NCBI RefSeq assembly: GCF_002994745.2
Contig: NC_037091.1
Coordinates: forward strand, 9,982,501 to 10,046,500
Direction: 5' to 3'
Source: Rosa chinensis
Lineage: Eukaryota > Streptophyta > Magnoliopsida > Rosales > Rosaceae
DNA: 64,000 nt
Within the stretch, counting starts at the first letter, position 1. Every line of letters begins with the position of its first letter. Below the pieces are notes generated by a model, which worked only from the letters and a program-made list of their open reading frames with translations, had not been told where the DNA came from and did not search any database. The translations under genes were made by a program, and so were the position numbers. Below are positions 23,679-35,889 of this stretch, in pieces.

Positions 23679-23871
23679 TGTTAAAGGAAAAACACATTAT
23701 GTGCCTTCGTCAAAGAAACAGATGAAGAGGGAATCAAACAATTACAAATCACAGCTCAATCAGCATTTAGTATCATCAATGTAATTGATATTTCCGTTGT
23801 AATCCTATCCCTATATAAATGGGTTATGAATGAAATGAGTAGACCAATTCCAATTGCATTTTACTTTAACA
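23679..23871 (+). repeat. 3' LTR of the Copia element
   Basis: 193 bp, near-identical to the 5' LTR, with a 4-base longer end (attttactttaaca). Followed by the aaaac duplication. Confidence 0.95.
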
Positions 23872-23876
23872 AAAAC

Positions 23877-26360
23877 TCCATTATAATCACTTACATTTCA
23901 ATTTTTTATTGCATTGTTAGCGTTTTGCAAAAGATCAAGTGTTCACATCTGTTAATATATACGCCAATGTATCTACTGATATATTCTTTTTTTGAATGAC
24001 CAATATATCATAAAGGAAAAATATCTTATCTTCCTCTATTTTAATGAAAAATTTCCCATATCATCAAATATTCTAGATATATGGGATATTTTTGAATATA
24101 TTCCGATAAAATGAAGAAATATCTATAAAATCTGACAATAAAAAAAGAATCACAATGTATCTCAATTATTTACGGAGAAACATATAATTAGATGGAAGTT
24201 TTGCAATGGTGTACAATTTTAAAAACGGTTTCTAGTTGTGAAATGACCTAATAGAGATGCAAACCTGTTTGAAAAAAAATGCCTCAAGATGAAACTTCTC
24301 AAGGAGGATTTGAGTGAGGTGACATCTCCTCAAGGGGAATCTAGGTGAGGAAAAATTCCCTCAGAGCGAATCTTAGTGAGGAGAAGTCTTATCAAGGCCA
24401 ATCTGAGTGAGGAGTAATCCCCTAAAAGAGAATCTAGGTGAGGAGAAATCTCTTTAACGAGAATCTAGGTGAGAAAAAATCTCCTTAAAGCAAATCTAGG
24501 TAAGGAGAAATCCCCTCAATCCAAATCCAGATGGTCATACTGCTCAAGTGAAGTTTGTTTATGGGAAGAGGACTAGAGGTGCAATTGATGATCAAAGGAA
24601 CCTATCTGATGTTGCTTCAATTGCCTTCATTCTTGATTCTTCTATTCGTTTAGGCACAAAGGGTAATGTGACCTCAAATGAAACTCATGAAGCCAACAAT
24701 CAGTTTGGCTATAACGCTTATGAATATAATCAATATGAAAAATACATGACCAGTCATTCAGTTGGATTCATCCTTATTATCCCCTAATTATAAGGAAACA
24801 GTCGACATCTCAAAAAGGATCTATGATTATCACTGTTCATCACTGCAATTCGTATTGTATGGGTTATATGTCTTGGTCAGGTTATTATATTTTTGTAGAC
24901 CAGCGAGCATATTTTCAATCACCTAAAATCTCTTTTTGGATGTAGTTGAAGTTGATATATATATATATATATATATATGTAAATAAATTTATATAAAATT
25001 TCTTTTTTCAGAACATACCCGATATATCCTCGATATTTCCGATATATATATTTTTTTTTCAAAATTCATATGTATTGGCCAACATTTTAATCCTTTATTC
25101 CTCAATAGCTAATTCTGCCCTCATGTCACCAAAAAAAAAAAAAAAAATCTTAAGTCTAGCTCAGTACCATTTAGTCTAGTAACATATGTCTCATCTTTAT
25201 AAATAGGAGGCCTTGAGTACGACTCACAATAGATTGGTCATTATAAATAAAATGTGAAGGCGGCCCTCAAATTGAAAATAATCTATGGTTTAGATAAATT
25301 CACTATAGGTCTGTGCCCAATCAAGGCTTCACCGATTGTTTCTGTGTTTCCACACTAACTCTGCTTACGACTCTCTTGACTCTGATTGGGTCTCAACAAT
25401 TTCCTACATTCCCATCATCTGGTCCCCATTTAGACGTACAAAATGGTGGAAATCTGCTGTCCCCCAACTCCCTATTCCAAGCCTGTTCGACCAATAACGT
25501 TTTGACACCTATTCACTAACTGAACCCCCAAACTCCCATTAGAAAAATAAATACTAAATACAATAAGAAAATAAAAAAAAAGTTGTTAATTTTTCTTCTT
25601 TAGAGAAAGACAGCATCAACCAGAAAAAATAAACTTCTCAGTCGGCTAGTCTCTCACCTTCACAGCCTTCTCTACATAGGCTTCATGAAACGGAGAGTTA
25701 CATCTTACAACCTGGAACATCAAGCCTGAAGGTAGGGACGGTTTCTTTTCCTGTTATCTAGTCAATTTATTGCTTGCTTTGTCTTTTTATCAATCATGGT
25801 GCCCATTGTGAAAATAAGTATCTACTTAAGTCATTCATCTGTATGAACTTTTTTGAATAAGCTTTTTGTTTACTTAGGATAGTGTAAGTTGAGAATGAGC
25901 GTGTGAAGAGCGAATTATTTTGTAGTGGTCTATATATATGCATGCAGAATATTTCGTCACTTCATTGAAAGTTTGAGAACAAGGTTTTAAACCAGCTTTG
26001 TATGACAGTTGATGAAAATATATGATGTCTCTTAAATGCATCAACACTAACTATATCCTGCATATCTACCTCATTTGTTCAATTGAAAGAATTGAAAGAA
26101 TGAGACTTTTTATGGTTTGAGTTAATCCAAATTTGCCTGCTTTGTAAGTCATAATTGAAAGAATGAGACTTTTTATGGTTTGCCTCATTTATGATTGATT
26201 TCAGCTCCACTGCAGAAGCTGCATTCAATTTCTTTATGCCATGCATATGGACTATACTGATTTGAATAAGGGATTCAACATGCTTTGGTCTTTCATTTTG
26301 TTCCCTAGACGAGAATGATCTTCTGTTCTGTATAAGTCAAATGCTCTTTCTCAACTGCAG
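23877..26360. other. AT-rich intergenic DNA; no established gene
   Basis: Contains a minisatellite (24290-24535), a short open frame of 79 codons at 24548-24787 that I do not recognise (Asn/Tyr-rich YNAYEYNQYEKY segment, no ATG context of note), 'gatatatcc'-type AT repeats near 25020, and from about 25620 the left edge of the block shared with 62480 onward. Confidence 0.5.
24290..24535. repeat. Minisatellite, about 31-32 bp unit, seven degenerate copies
   Basis: Units are built on gaatctaggtgaggagaaat followed by cccctcaa or similar. The copies differ at several positions each, so the array is old. Confidence 0.85.
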
Positions 26361-27600
26361 GTTGCTCAGGAGTCATTGGCAGAATACTCATTGAGGCAGC
26401 CAAAATGAGAGCTGGGAGTTACAGTGGAGGAATAAAATGTGACTTGAGTGTGGCAATAGCCCTTACCCGATGACAGAATTGCCATCACTTGAAGCTTTAT
26501 GACATCGGATTATTATCTCAACCAAGGCACCAAAAGTTGGCGAAGATAGTGACAAGGATTTGTCTGAAAAATCAGAAAGGGTGAGCTGAGTAATGCAGTT
26601 TATGTTCTCGCCAATTTTGTTTATCAGCGTTTGCTTCTTTACATTATTCTTTTAATGGGTACAGAGTGACAGTGATAGAGAAACTGACGGCAAAACTGCA
26701 GTTGACATCAAACCTGTCCAGTCTGAACTCTGAAGCACCCAAGTACATGGAACTTATAACAATCCACGCTGGAAAACCATAGGGTTGTTTGGAAGAAGCT
26801 GTAGAGGTTGGTGAAAAAGTAAGACGTCTTAGTTTGAGTGAACAAAACTAGAAAAGGCTGCTGAAAATCATGGAACTGATATTGTTAGGTAATATCTGCA
26901 GCAAGAAGTTATCTTAGCCTTTTGTTATCTGTGATCTCTAGCAGTTGTCCTGAGGTAATGATTCTGAAACTTGATGTTGTGTTATAATCTCTAGGTTCAC
27001 ACAGAGGAACATTCTAAGGATCTACCCTAAAGGAACACGAGTTACCTCCTCGAATTACCAATCGCATGTTGGGTGGCCGGGTGCATGGAGCTCAGATAGT
27101 TGTGTTTAATATGCAGGTTAGCTTTGGAGTCTCATGAAATCTTATGGAACCTAATAACATGTCAATGGCAGAGATCGATAAGAAATATAACCCGATCTCT
27201 GGATATAAAATATTATGACAAGGACGTGGCAAATCACGATTGTTGATGAATGGGATGTTTCGAGCCAATAAGGATGCGGTTACTTGAAAAAGCCTGCCTT
27301 TTTTATGCACAAGGGCGCAAATGATGAGGTTTTTGATCCTAAAAGGACCTTGATAGTGGCAAAGACATTGAAGGTGAGGACAATTTATTATTTATTTAGC
27401 TTGAGTTGAGTTTTCGGCATATTGGCAATATTGGCAATAATCTCAGAGCATCGATGTTAATGTACGGGTGAAAGCATAGATGTTAATATACAGGTGAAAG
27501 CATACATGGGGAATAAATGGCACTTAGATTTTAGTCTAACACACTTCAATTCATTCGCCCCACAGACTTCTACACAAAAGTTAGTAAGATCCGTTATTGT
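26361..27600 (+). pseudogene. Phosphoinositide-specific phospholipase C pseudogene, copy 1
   Basis: PI-PLC cleaves PIP2 to IP3 and diacylglycerol at the plasma membrane. Decayed exons with surviving splice sites: ~26361-26580 (end of X domain: HRIIISTKAPK); 26665-26888 (Y start: APKYMELITIHAGKP, EKVRRLSLSEQ); 26996-27116 ([38 protein letters not shown] shortened here to [10 protein letters not shown]); ~27215-27373 (LLMNGMFRAN, KKPAFFMHKGANDEVFDPKR); 27494-~27590 (C2 start: VKAYMGNKWHLDF). Each exon has stops or frameshifts, for example a TAG in HAGKP* and in SEQN*. The N-terminal EF-hand region, most of the X domain and the end of C2 are not visible. A second copy with shared lesions lies at 62480-64000. 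Confidence 0.88.
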
Positions 27601-30600
27601 TTTTCTGATAATTCAAGAATTTGATTCTATTTTAGTTATTGTTGCAATCAGCTACATTCCTATTTTACTTTACCTGGAATTGTAGACCAGCTCATAAGCG
27701 AATATTGGAATCAAGTAATCAGGTTGACTATATACTACTTATATACTTCTTTAAGATTACATCTAACATGCTTGCCAAGATGCTTCTATTGTTTGTTATT
27801 TAGTTTCTATAAATGCAAATATGAGATTTTTTTTTTTTTTTTGTCTTATGGAAAGTTGTGCTTAACATCTGTGAGTTTTTGCTGGTTGTGTTGTTCATGG
27901 CTGTAAATTGTTCCAACTGATTGCAAATGGGCAGATACCTTCTTAGCAATTGATACAAATTTCATGTGCAATGGATTTTGATGTCGAGATCCCTTAGGTC
28001 TAAAAACATGTTGCTTGGTTGTGTAAGCATAACTTGCATATTAAAGTATAAGGTTTCATACTAGCATATGTTCTTTAATATGACAAAGTACAAGTATCAT
28101 CTCTCCTTTTGAGTGACGGTAGTTCTGCATGAAAGCAAGGTTTCCAGATGGTGCAAGACTGGAGTTTAAACTAAATTTGATTATGTCTGATTCTTTTCAA
28201 TTTTGTGTACCCTGATGTTGCTGGAGAATTTTTTTTTTTTCCTGCATTTAGCTTTGGTGATGAGAAAGGTTAGGTTTATGCAGTTCTAGATTTATAGGAG
28301 GGAGAAAGATTCTTTTTTTTTTCTCGGAATAAGTGTGATTCTAAATGCCGCAAGAACATATTCTTAATTGGTTGAATCCCAAACCCTTTGAGCAGATTAA
28401 GTACTACCAGGATACAAAGCCAATGGTGATAAAGTGGAAGAATCTGAGTATTTGGTTAAAGGTTAAGACTAGAAGCTAAATTGGAAGCAAAACTGTACAG
28501 GAAACAGAACAAAACAAAGGTCAGCCTTCAAAATGGAAGAAAGATCACTGTCATTCTTCTGCTTAAGAAAGCCAAGAATAAAGATTTTCATTATCATTCT
28601 TTCTGTTTTGGTACAATTATGAACATTGTAGGTCCAGAATTTGATTGAAAGGTATCTGCAGTTGTTTATGAACAAAGATAAAGTTAGCAATAAAAAATCT
28701 TGGTATTATAGTTTTGGTTGATAACTCTGATTATATATACAAATAGATCCTGCTGAATGCCATATATTACTCACAAACCCTCCTCTCAATCCCTCCAAGA
28801 ACCGTGAAAAGATTGTCTGTTTTTGTGATATCTTTATTAGGCAGTAGCTTAGTTTGGTAAATTTGTGTACCGTAATTAATATTATTGTTGGCCTCTCATG
28901 ATTTGGCTTAATTCAATGTTTCAAATCGAGAGTTCGAGACCATGTTTGAGAAATACAATTTTATTGGTGTCTTCATTCAAAATTGAAGCTGTTTTAACAC
29001 TGTATGCTCAAGCTGCTTATAGAGATGATTAAAGGTTAAATGTTTATATACCTGTTTTTACCTCAATTTGTCTTTCTACATTGTTTGTACAAATAAGCAT
29101 ATCTTTTGTTTTACTTTTTAGTTTTGTGGAATTTCTGAAGAGGTGTAGAAGAAGTTTTTCAGATTAAGTTAGCCGCGTACAAGGAAAAGGTCTACCCTCA
29201 GAATCAGGTAATGCAATTATAGTTATGTTTTTGTTTGTTATCGGGTATATGTTGTTGCAAGGGCCTTCACTTTTCCCAGGTTTTCATATTTGATCAGTCT
29301 GCGTTTTGTCACCAAGATATTGATATTGCTGAGTCTGATTCTATTTTAAGAAGCGCAACTATATTCCTTTAGCTTTCTCTTTGGAACCTTATGTTGATAA
29401 TTTGGGAAATTGCCATGTGAGGCACATAGATCTCAGAAAGCAGCTGTGTTTTTTGAACACAACTGGAACACATGCCTAGAAACAAATTACTAAATAGAAA
29501 AGTTATACTAAAAATGTGATGGTCCTCATCAGTGGTTCAGTGTAGGGAAAGCATATTGCATATTGTGATGAATATAAACAATGGTACATTGTCTATTTAG
29601 TATCTTGATCATGTCTCCTTTTGTTTGGTTCATGGTTACTTTTTGTCTTTAAACCCTCAAAATCAGTTACGTTAGTGGGAATACTCTTCCTGTAAAGTAG
29701 ATCTGTATAAGATAGGATAGTTTCAATCATAATGCATCATGTCTTTAGTTTGTGTAAGGGTTTGGTTTTTCATATTGTCTTCAAATGGGTTTATAAATCT
29801 TACTTAGACAAAAACAGAGCAACAACAGCCTGTTGCTCAATGGAACATTTGTTACTCGCATAGTCGCATCCAATGATAATTATGAGAAACCACAATGAGC
29901 TTATTCTATGCAAAAAGAGCTACTACATGGAGAAACTCAGTCAAACAATGAAAGTTATTTCAGTGAGTGATAGGACAAACACATAATATTCTTTAGAGTG
30001 CTATAATCACATGGAATAATTTCAGGGATCTGATTTGTGGAAAGATAGAGATCAGATTAAAAAGTTTGCAAAATCCTTCTTGGAAATCTGCAAGGTGTAT
30101 ATGTATATGGAGATTTCTTTGTCTACTAGCAGCCATGATGAACTTCCCTCAGCTGAAAAGGCACCTAAGGAACATAATTAGATAGGCAAGATACTTGCCA
30201 TTTCAAAATGTTAGCATTTGGAATATGTTACTGCCATTGTTGTTTTTTTTTTTTTTTTTGGGACATAGGATATACTAAACACTATTTTCTATCATTTGAA
30301 TCTCTTTAATTCCTATAGATTAATACTATTTTTGTAACTAAATAACATACATTTGGGACATGTCAGGTGGGGAGTTTCTCAGACATGGAGGAACTTCAAC
30401 ATCTTAATGCCTGGCTTAATGAAGTGAAGTTAAAACTACTGTTAAAAATGGTGCTGTAGATGTGTACCGAAAATGGAGCATGGTCAACCAGAGATGAGCT
30501 AGAGTATGTGTTCTGGGGGAGATGTGCATTTTTCGTCATACATAGCGTCTTTGAAAGGCCTTTACTTTTTCCAAGATTGATGTCTGTCATATCAGGAGAA

Positions 30601-30879
30601 TAAATATTGGTGATCCGTCCGCGTTTTGATATGTATGACGCACTTATAGAGCATTTGTTCAATAACACCACAAGTAGTAGAAAAACTTTCCAGTTCTCAA
30701 CTCATGGGAATCATCCACCCGTCTTGTCAGCTCACTTGGTTTGCCTTCAATTAATCCCCATAGATCTTGAAGTTGCTCTGTGAAAATCATCCATCTTTCT
30801 TGCAATGACAAGCAGAATCTGATAAATTTGTATAGCCGTTTTGATAGATATGTTTGAATGCAGGGGATTTTCCTCAAAC
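27601..30879. other. Pseudogene tail and unassigned exon-like pieces
   Basis: Mostly AT-rich intron-like DNA. Two exon-like plus-strand pieces could not be assigned: EEVFQIKLAAYKEKVYPQNQ with a following GT (near 29145-29208) and GSDLWKDRDQIKKFAKSF (near 30026-30180), the second beginning after an AG. They may be one gene. On the minus strand, 30870-30659 encodes an open piece containing RWMIFTEQLQDLWGLIEGKP, also unrecognised. The stretch joins the PI-PLC remnant to the CNL pseudogene. Confidence 0.45.
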
Positions 30880-31474
30880 AGAAGCTGCAAAACAAAATGT
30901 TGTCATCATAAACCCAAAATGAGCTCGTAAATATATACCAGCTATAGTACAACTTGAGAAAATCATCTTACTCATGGACGAGAGGCCGGCTAGGCTTTGT
31001 TCATTTTGTATGGTCATTTTGATAGATAAAATTATACGTTGTTGAACCATGAAACTATTTCCATTTTTCCATGAAACTATTTCCATTTTTCAATATCAAA
31101 AGTCAAAACTCGAAAGCTAGACATTATATATCGACTCATATAAAGTATCTCAAATTAAAGTCAAAACTATGGATGATTAAGATATGTTCAAATCAATAAC
31201 CTTAAATAAACTCAAAAAACACCGATGGATAAGTAATTAAAGATAACTTTGAAAACGCGGTTCCATTCAAGATGTAACACTATGATATTTAACAAAAAGT
31301 GAGTAAAGCTAGATAGAAGAGAAAAACATAACTTACACTTGATTAAAAAATTGTAAGAATCATACATTGATCTATTCAAAAAAAATTATATATTGATTTT
31401 AGATAATCATGCCAGATGAGAAAGCACAATCACAGTTGATTTGGATATTTTGTTCCGCCTAATCTGTAATTCTT

Positions 31475-31479
<5 letters not shown>

Positions 31480-31511
<32 letters not shown>
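31480..31511. repeat. (AT)n microsatellite
   Basis: Duplicate of the tract at 577-620, shorter. Confidence 0.9.
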
Positions 31512-31512
<1 letters not shown>

Positions 31513-31705
31513 AGAAATAATGAAAGGAAGAGTAATAAGATGGTAATGCCAAATGCAAGTATACGTGCTGGTACAGGCATGGTCACTCTAATACAAAGAA
31601 AAACACATTAATTAGGTAGGTGCCATAAATACAAGTCCATTCTATTGTGATAATATCACCATGCCATTACGGAGATCGGAATAAAAACTAATCAATGTGT
31701 ACCTT

Positions 31706-34700
31706 TTATTCCCTCGGATTCTGGATTATAAGGGAAGGGATGTGTTGGATTTTATGGAAGTCCTCTCCTCCTTCCTCAAGCTTACTACAAAATAGTTTAG
31801 GCATATTCTCAATTTTCAATTCCTTGAGGGTAGAATGGTGTCTCAGCCCATCTGGAACCGTACTCAATTCTCTGCAATAATCAATGACCCATTTGCAGAG
31901 ACAAGGCATGGCTCCTTCCTCCACCCTCCACTCTGTTATTCCTTTCAAAGAATAAAGCCCAAGAAACTGAAGACAAGGAAAGCTTCCAGCGGAGAAAACC
32001 AATACTTTTGTATTTTCCTCAAACACATTACGCCACAGTCGAAGACTTTTCAGGTTGGGCAGCTTCTCTAGTACGGCCATTTGGTCGTCCTTGAGAGCAC
32101 AATTCCACAAAAGTAACTTGGTGAGGTTTGAATAGGAGTGGAACTCTTTCGGTAGTTCTAGTGTGGGCCCCCACAGCTCCAACTTGTATATTTGACCGCA
32201 CCTTGCAACTATTTGACTAACCTCTGCACCGCTTTCCATTCCAACATCGTTCTCCAACCACAAGGACCGAATACCGTTGAGCACGCTGCCTGCCGCATCC
32301 AAGATTTTCTCCAGATTTTTTGATTGGCTAGATGACAATCTTATTGTCAGTTTCCTTAGATAGCCTAGTTTAGCAAGATCATTCAAATCACAATATCTAC
32401 TCGAAACAGAATTTAAAGTTTGTAAATCACCGAGAGTAGATAGCTGCAGTATACCTCTAGCCCTGTAACTCAATGGAAGGTATAAATGTCTCAACTTATT
32501 CATCTTGCATATCACATTTAGGATAAACATGTCGCCATCTGTAACACGGAAATCAAGTGTCTGCAAACAAATCAAGTTTCCTAGGAACGGAGGAAACGAT
32601 TTTATATTACTGTTCCTTAGACTCAGAAACCTCAAGTGGACCATGTTTCCAATTTCTCTAGGCAGCTCTATTTTTACTTTTCCATCATCCATACCTTCAA
32701 TCATCAACGCTCTGAGTAATTTGAAATCCTTGAACATGGAAGGTATTAATTCTTTCCTTTTAGGAAACCACCAATCATCGTTGGGGCCAAAATATAACAA
32801 GGACCTAAGGTGTCCACCTCTTTCCCCAAGTGAGGGTACCAATTTATCATCATTCTCATCCAAGTAGACGGCAAGTCTTCGAATCTTACCCATTGGTGAT
32901 ACATAGGTTACCATGGAGGAAGAAGAAGAAACTGGATGCATTGCCTCATTTTTGTGAGAACCTTTGACAACTTGGAGAAAATTTTCCTCTTCCGCCTCCC
33001 TCAAACACAAATCTCGCAAAAGATCATGCATCCTGCAAGTTTTAATATTCTCCAAATTTGAACTTCTCTGTCCTACTTGAATCACACACCTTTCTACCAA
33101 CTCATTCAACCAATTGTATGCCACATCCTCCATTGTTTCCCTTGAACCTTGTCTTTGTTGTGTCAAAGAAATAAAACCTTCTGCAATCCATAATCTTGTC
33201 AAACTCTTCACCCGGATCTCATGATCCTCTGGAAAATGTCCTAAATATAGAAAACAGGGTTTTAAGTGATACGGCAAGTCATCATAACTCAATGCCAACA
33301 CCCATGATGCTTATGCATGTTCTTCTTCCTGGCGACCAAAACCTCTACTTATGTAAACACCAACATTTTCTTGTATGTTTATCCAATCTTTAATTGTGTT
33401 TTTTCTAGCAAGAAGTCCAGCAAGTACAATGATAGCTAGTGGCAGACCCTTACAATGTTGAACCATCTCTTTTCCTAATTCTTCCATCTTCGTGTAAACT
33501 TCAGCACCTAAATATTATTTGAAAAACAGAAAAAAAAAAAAAAAAAAAAAACATTAGCAATAAATATATAAAGTTCTATTGTTTTAATTAAGGGACCAAA
33601 CTTCTCATGCATTCACACAGTATTACATTGTATTAATGGGCATTTGGGAGTCAAATGTTTTTTTTTTTTTTTTTTTTTGCAATGAGTGATAGCAGAGGAG
33701 CAACCTCTCTAACACTCCAATTAATTAAGTCACAAAAATGCGAATGACAATGGAGGGGGACCTAACCAAAACCTCCATAATAAACAAGTAAAACAAATAA
33801 GTCAACGAAATCTAAACTGTGGGAGTCTAATGTTCAACGAACTTGACACTACAATATATAGTGCCACTAGAGTATTTGTATACATTTAAGCATCTTCTAG
33901 ATAGAAATAGGAACATATACTATTTTTTCAAACTTTAATTTCAGAAGAATGTATATATGTGTCAAAAAAAAGTGAGAACTTTAGATATGAATCTACAGAA
34001 GCTCGAGAGTACTATTGACAAAACTTCATATTGCAATAGATATATAAAGTTGTACCGTTTTAATTAAAAGGCCAAAACTTCATATGCATTCGTACAATAT
34101 AACATTGTATTTGGGAGTCCAATGTTCAACGAACTTGACACTGCAATAGTACCTAACCTTAGGAGTCAATTGGATATTTTTTTTCAAGGTCATGAGTACT
34201 ATTTTTTTTTTCAAAGGAATGACTACTATTTATTAATATCAAAATTATAAATTTTGGATGTTTATATGACGAAGATATAGTGTTTAAAAAAGCTTTTTCT
34301 TTTTTTTGGAGTTGACATAGGGAAATCTCCAAGTCCACTAGAGTCTTTGTATGTATTCAACCATCTTCCACAAGACATTTTCAGACTTTAATTTTAGAAA
34401 AATATGATACATGTGTCATCAAAAATGAGAACTTCTTTAGATATGAATTGATAGAAAGCCGGGAGTACCAGATGCAAGGCATTTTTTTTTTCCATTTATT
34501 GGTTCAATGTATATTGAATTTTTGATAAATAAAAATGAAAACGAACGATAAAGGATGGATCTAGTTGGGTGGTGAATCGAGAAGCTAACTATTCCAGCTT
34601 TCCTTCCGCTCATTGCAATCTTCTCAAACAGCTCCCAACTCTCAGACTCATTTAGTGCTGGAGGTCGGTAGTGAAAACCGCTCTCATCGGCATGCGAAGC

Positions 34701-35616
34701 TACTTGTTCATTGCGTGTCGTAAGTAGTATCCTGCTCTTTGAGTCTTCATGGCATTCAAATGCAGCCTTCAAAAAGTCCCAGGCCTCTGTTTTCCAAATG
34801 TCATCAAGGACAATCAAACATTTTCTTTCATTTTGGAGACGAGAAAGCCTCCCTGGTATTTCGTCATCCTTCAAATTTTTGATTTCTTCTCTCTCCTTTG
34901 ACATATATCCTCTCCAAGACATCCCTGACTTGATATTGTTGAGATATACAAACCCAAGCCAAACAATCAAAATGGTCTGTTACCTCTTTGTGATGATAAA
35001 CTTGTTTAGCAATAGTTGTCTTCCCAGATCCGCCCATCCCAATAATAGAAACAACTCGGTGGCGATGCTCTTCCTTCACCAAATGCCCAACCAATTCACG
35101 TACACAATCTTCTAACCCGACAACATTACGCTCAAGAACATGAGAGTAAGTTCGCCTCAGTAGTTGTTGCCTTTCACACAATTCGAGTGAAGTAGAGGAA
35201 TCCCTTATCTTATTGATACCATAAGTTTGCAAGTTCTGGTTCAAATCAGAAATCGTGATAGTAATTACCCCAATTTCTGACCCAATCTTGTAACGGCGAA
35301 CTCCTTCAACGAAGATGCACCCCAACCTCTTCAAAACATTCTTTATACCTCCTTTCCTCCTGGAATCCACCTTCAAGACAAAAGCTTCAATGACATCCTC
35401 CAAATCATAAGCAGCATCTCTAATTTCGGCAACAAAAGTGCGTATTGCCTCACTGTCTCGTCGCTTTGCGTCTGCATCTTTGAGGAAGCCCTTGATGAAT
35501 ACTAGGTCTCTGTGTGCACGCCTAACTTGATTGCCAACTCCGAACAAGGATCTGCCTTCTTGAATGATGTAGTCATCAACTCTTTCCACGAGAAAAGAAA
35601 CAACAGCCTCAGCCAT
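31706..35616 (-). pseudogene. CC-NB-ARC-LRR resistance gene, broken copy
   Basis: Close paralogue of the intact gene at 836-4747, with the same exon layout: exon 1 35616-34589, exon 2 33507-31706. Coiled coil, P-loop GMGGSGKTT, kinase-2 and LRRs are recognisable. Three lesions are visible. A 20-bp deletion near 34899, between the codons for IYVK and KEREE, shifts the frame in the NB-ARC. The exon 1 donor GT is changed to TT at 34588-34587. In exon 2 a TAA (33313-33311) replaces the Tyr codon of HAYASW. Exon 2 after the stop is open for 531 codons and could be mistaken for a gene. A truncated CC-NB product could in principle be made. The LRR sequence differs from the intact copy at many residues. 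Confidence 0.93.
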
Positions 35617-35889
35617 ATTCTCTTCAATCGCCAAAAGGAAAGCAACTCAGACCAGATTCAAGTCACAGATGGATGATGAAGTATCTTATTACAAGTGAAC
35701 GGAGAAGTCAATTATTTTGAAGTGAAGTCTTCTTCCTCAATTATTAATTTTGTCCGACAGCCTTCCTCAATTGTTTTCCCTTTACTTTACCACCCACCTT
35801 CCTCAATTATTTTGTCCAACAAAGTAAGATAGCAGCCACAAGACTTTTCCAATACCTGTTCCTGCCATAGCCACACGAATCTTTATCTA

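Larger units (their letters stand above)
16645..23871 (+). mobile_element. Complete but defective Ty1/Copia LTR retrotransposon
   Basis: LTRs 16645-16834 and 23679-23871 begin TGTTAAAGG and end TTTAACA, flanked by the 5-bp duplication aaaac (16640-16644, 23872-23876). The order gag - protease - integrase - reverse transcriptase - RNase H is that of Copia. The first bases after the 5' LTR, cgttatcagcacg, occupy the primer-binding site. A purine tract precedes the 3' LTR. The coding region has many stops and an AT microsatellite in RT, so it is not autonomous. The LTRs differ at only a few sites, which suggests a fairly recent insertion of an already defective genome. Confidence 0.95.
30880..35630. 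repeat. Segmental duplication, second copy of 1-4760
   Basis: Continuous, high similarity to the start of the window, including CNL exons, intron and 3' flank. Differences are substitutions, microsatellite lengths and small indels. Similarity ends at the CNL start codon on the right. The left limit coincides with base 1 of the window and so is not known. Confidence 0.93.

Noticed and set aside
31706..33301. 531-codon frame as a stand-alone LRR gene
   Set aside because: It is the part of CNL exon 2 downstream of a nonsense codon in a pseudogene.
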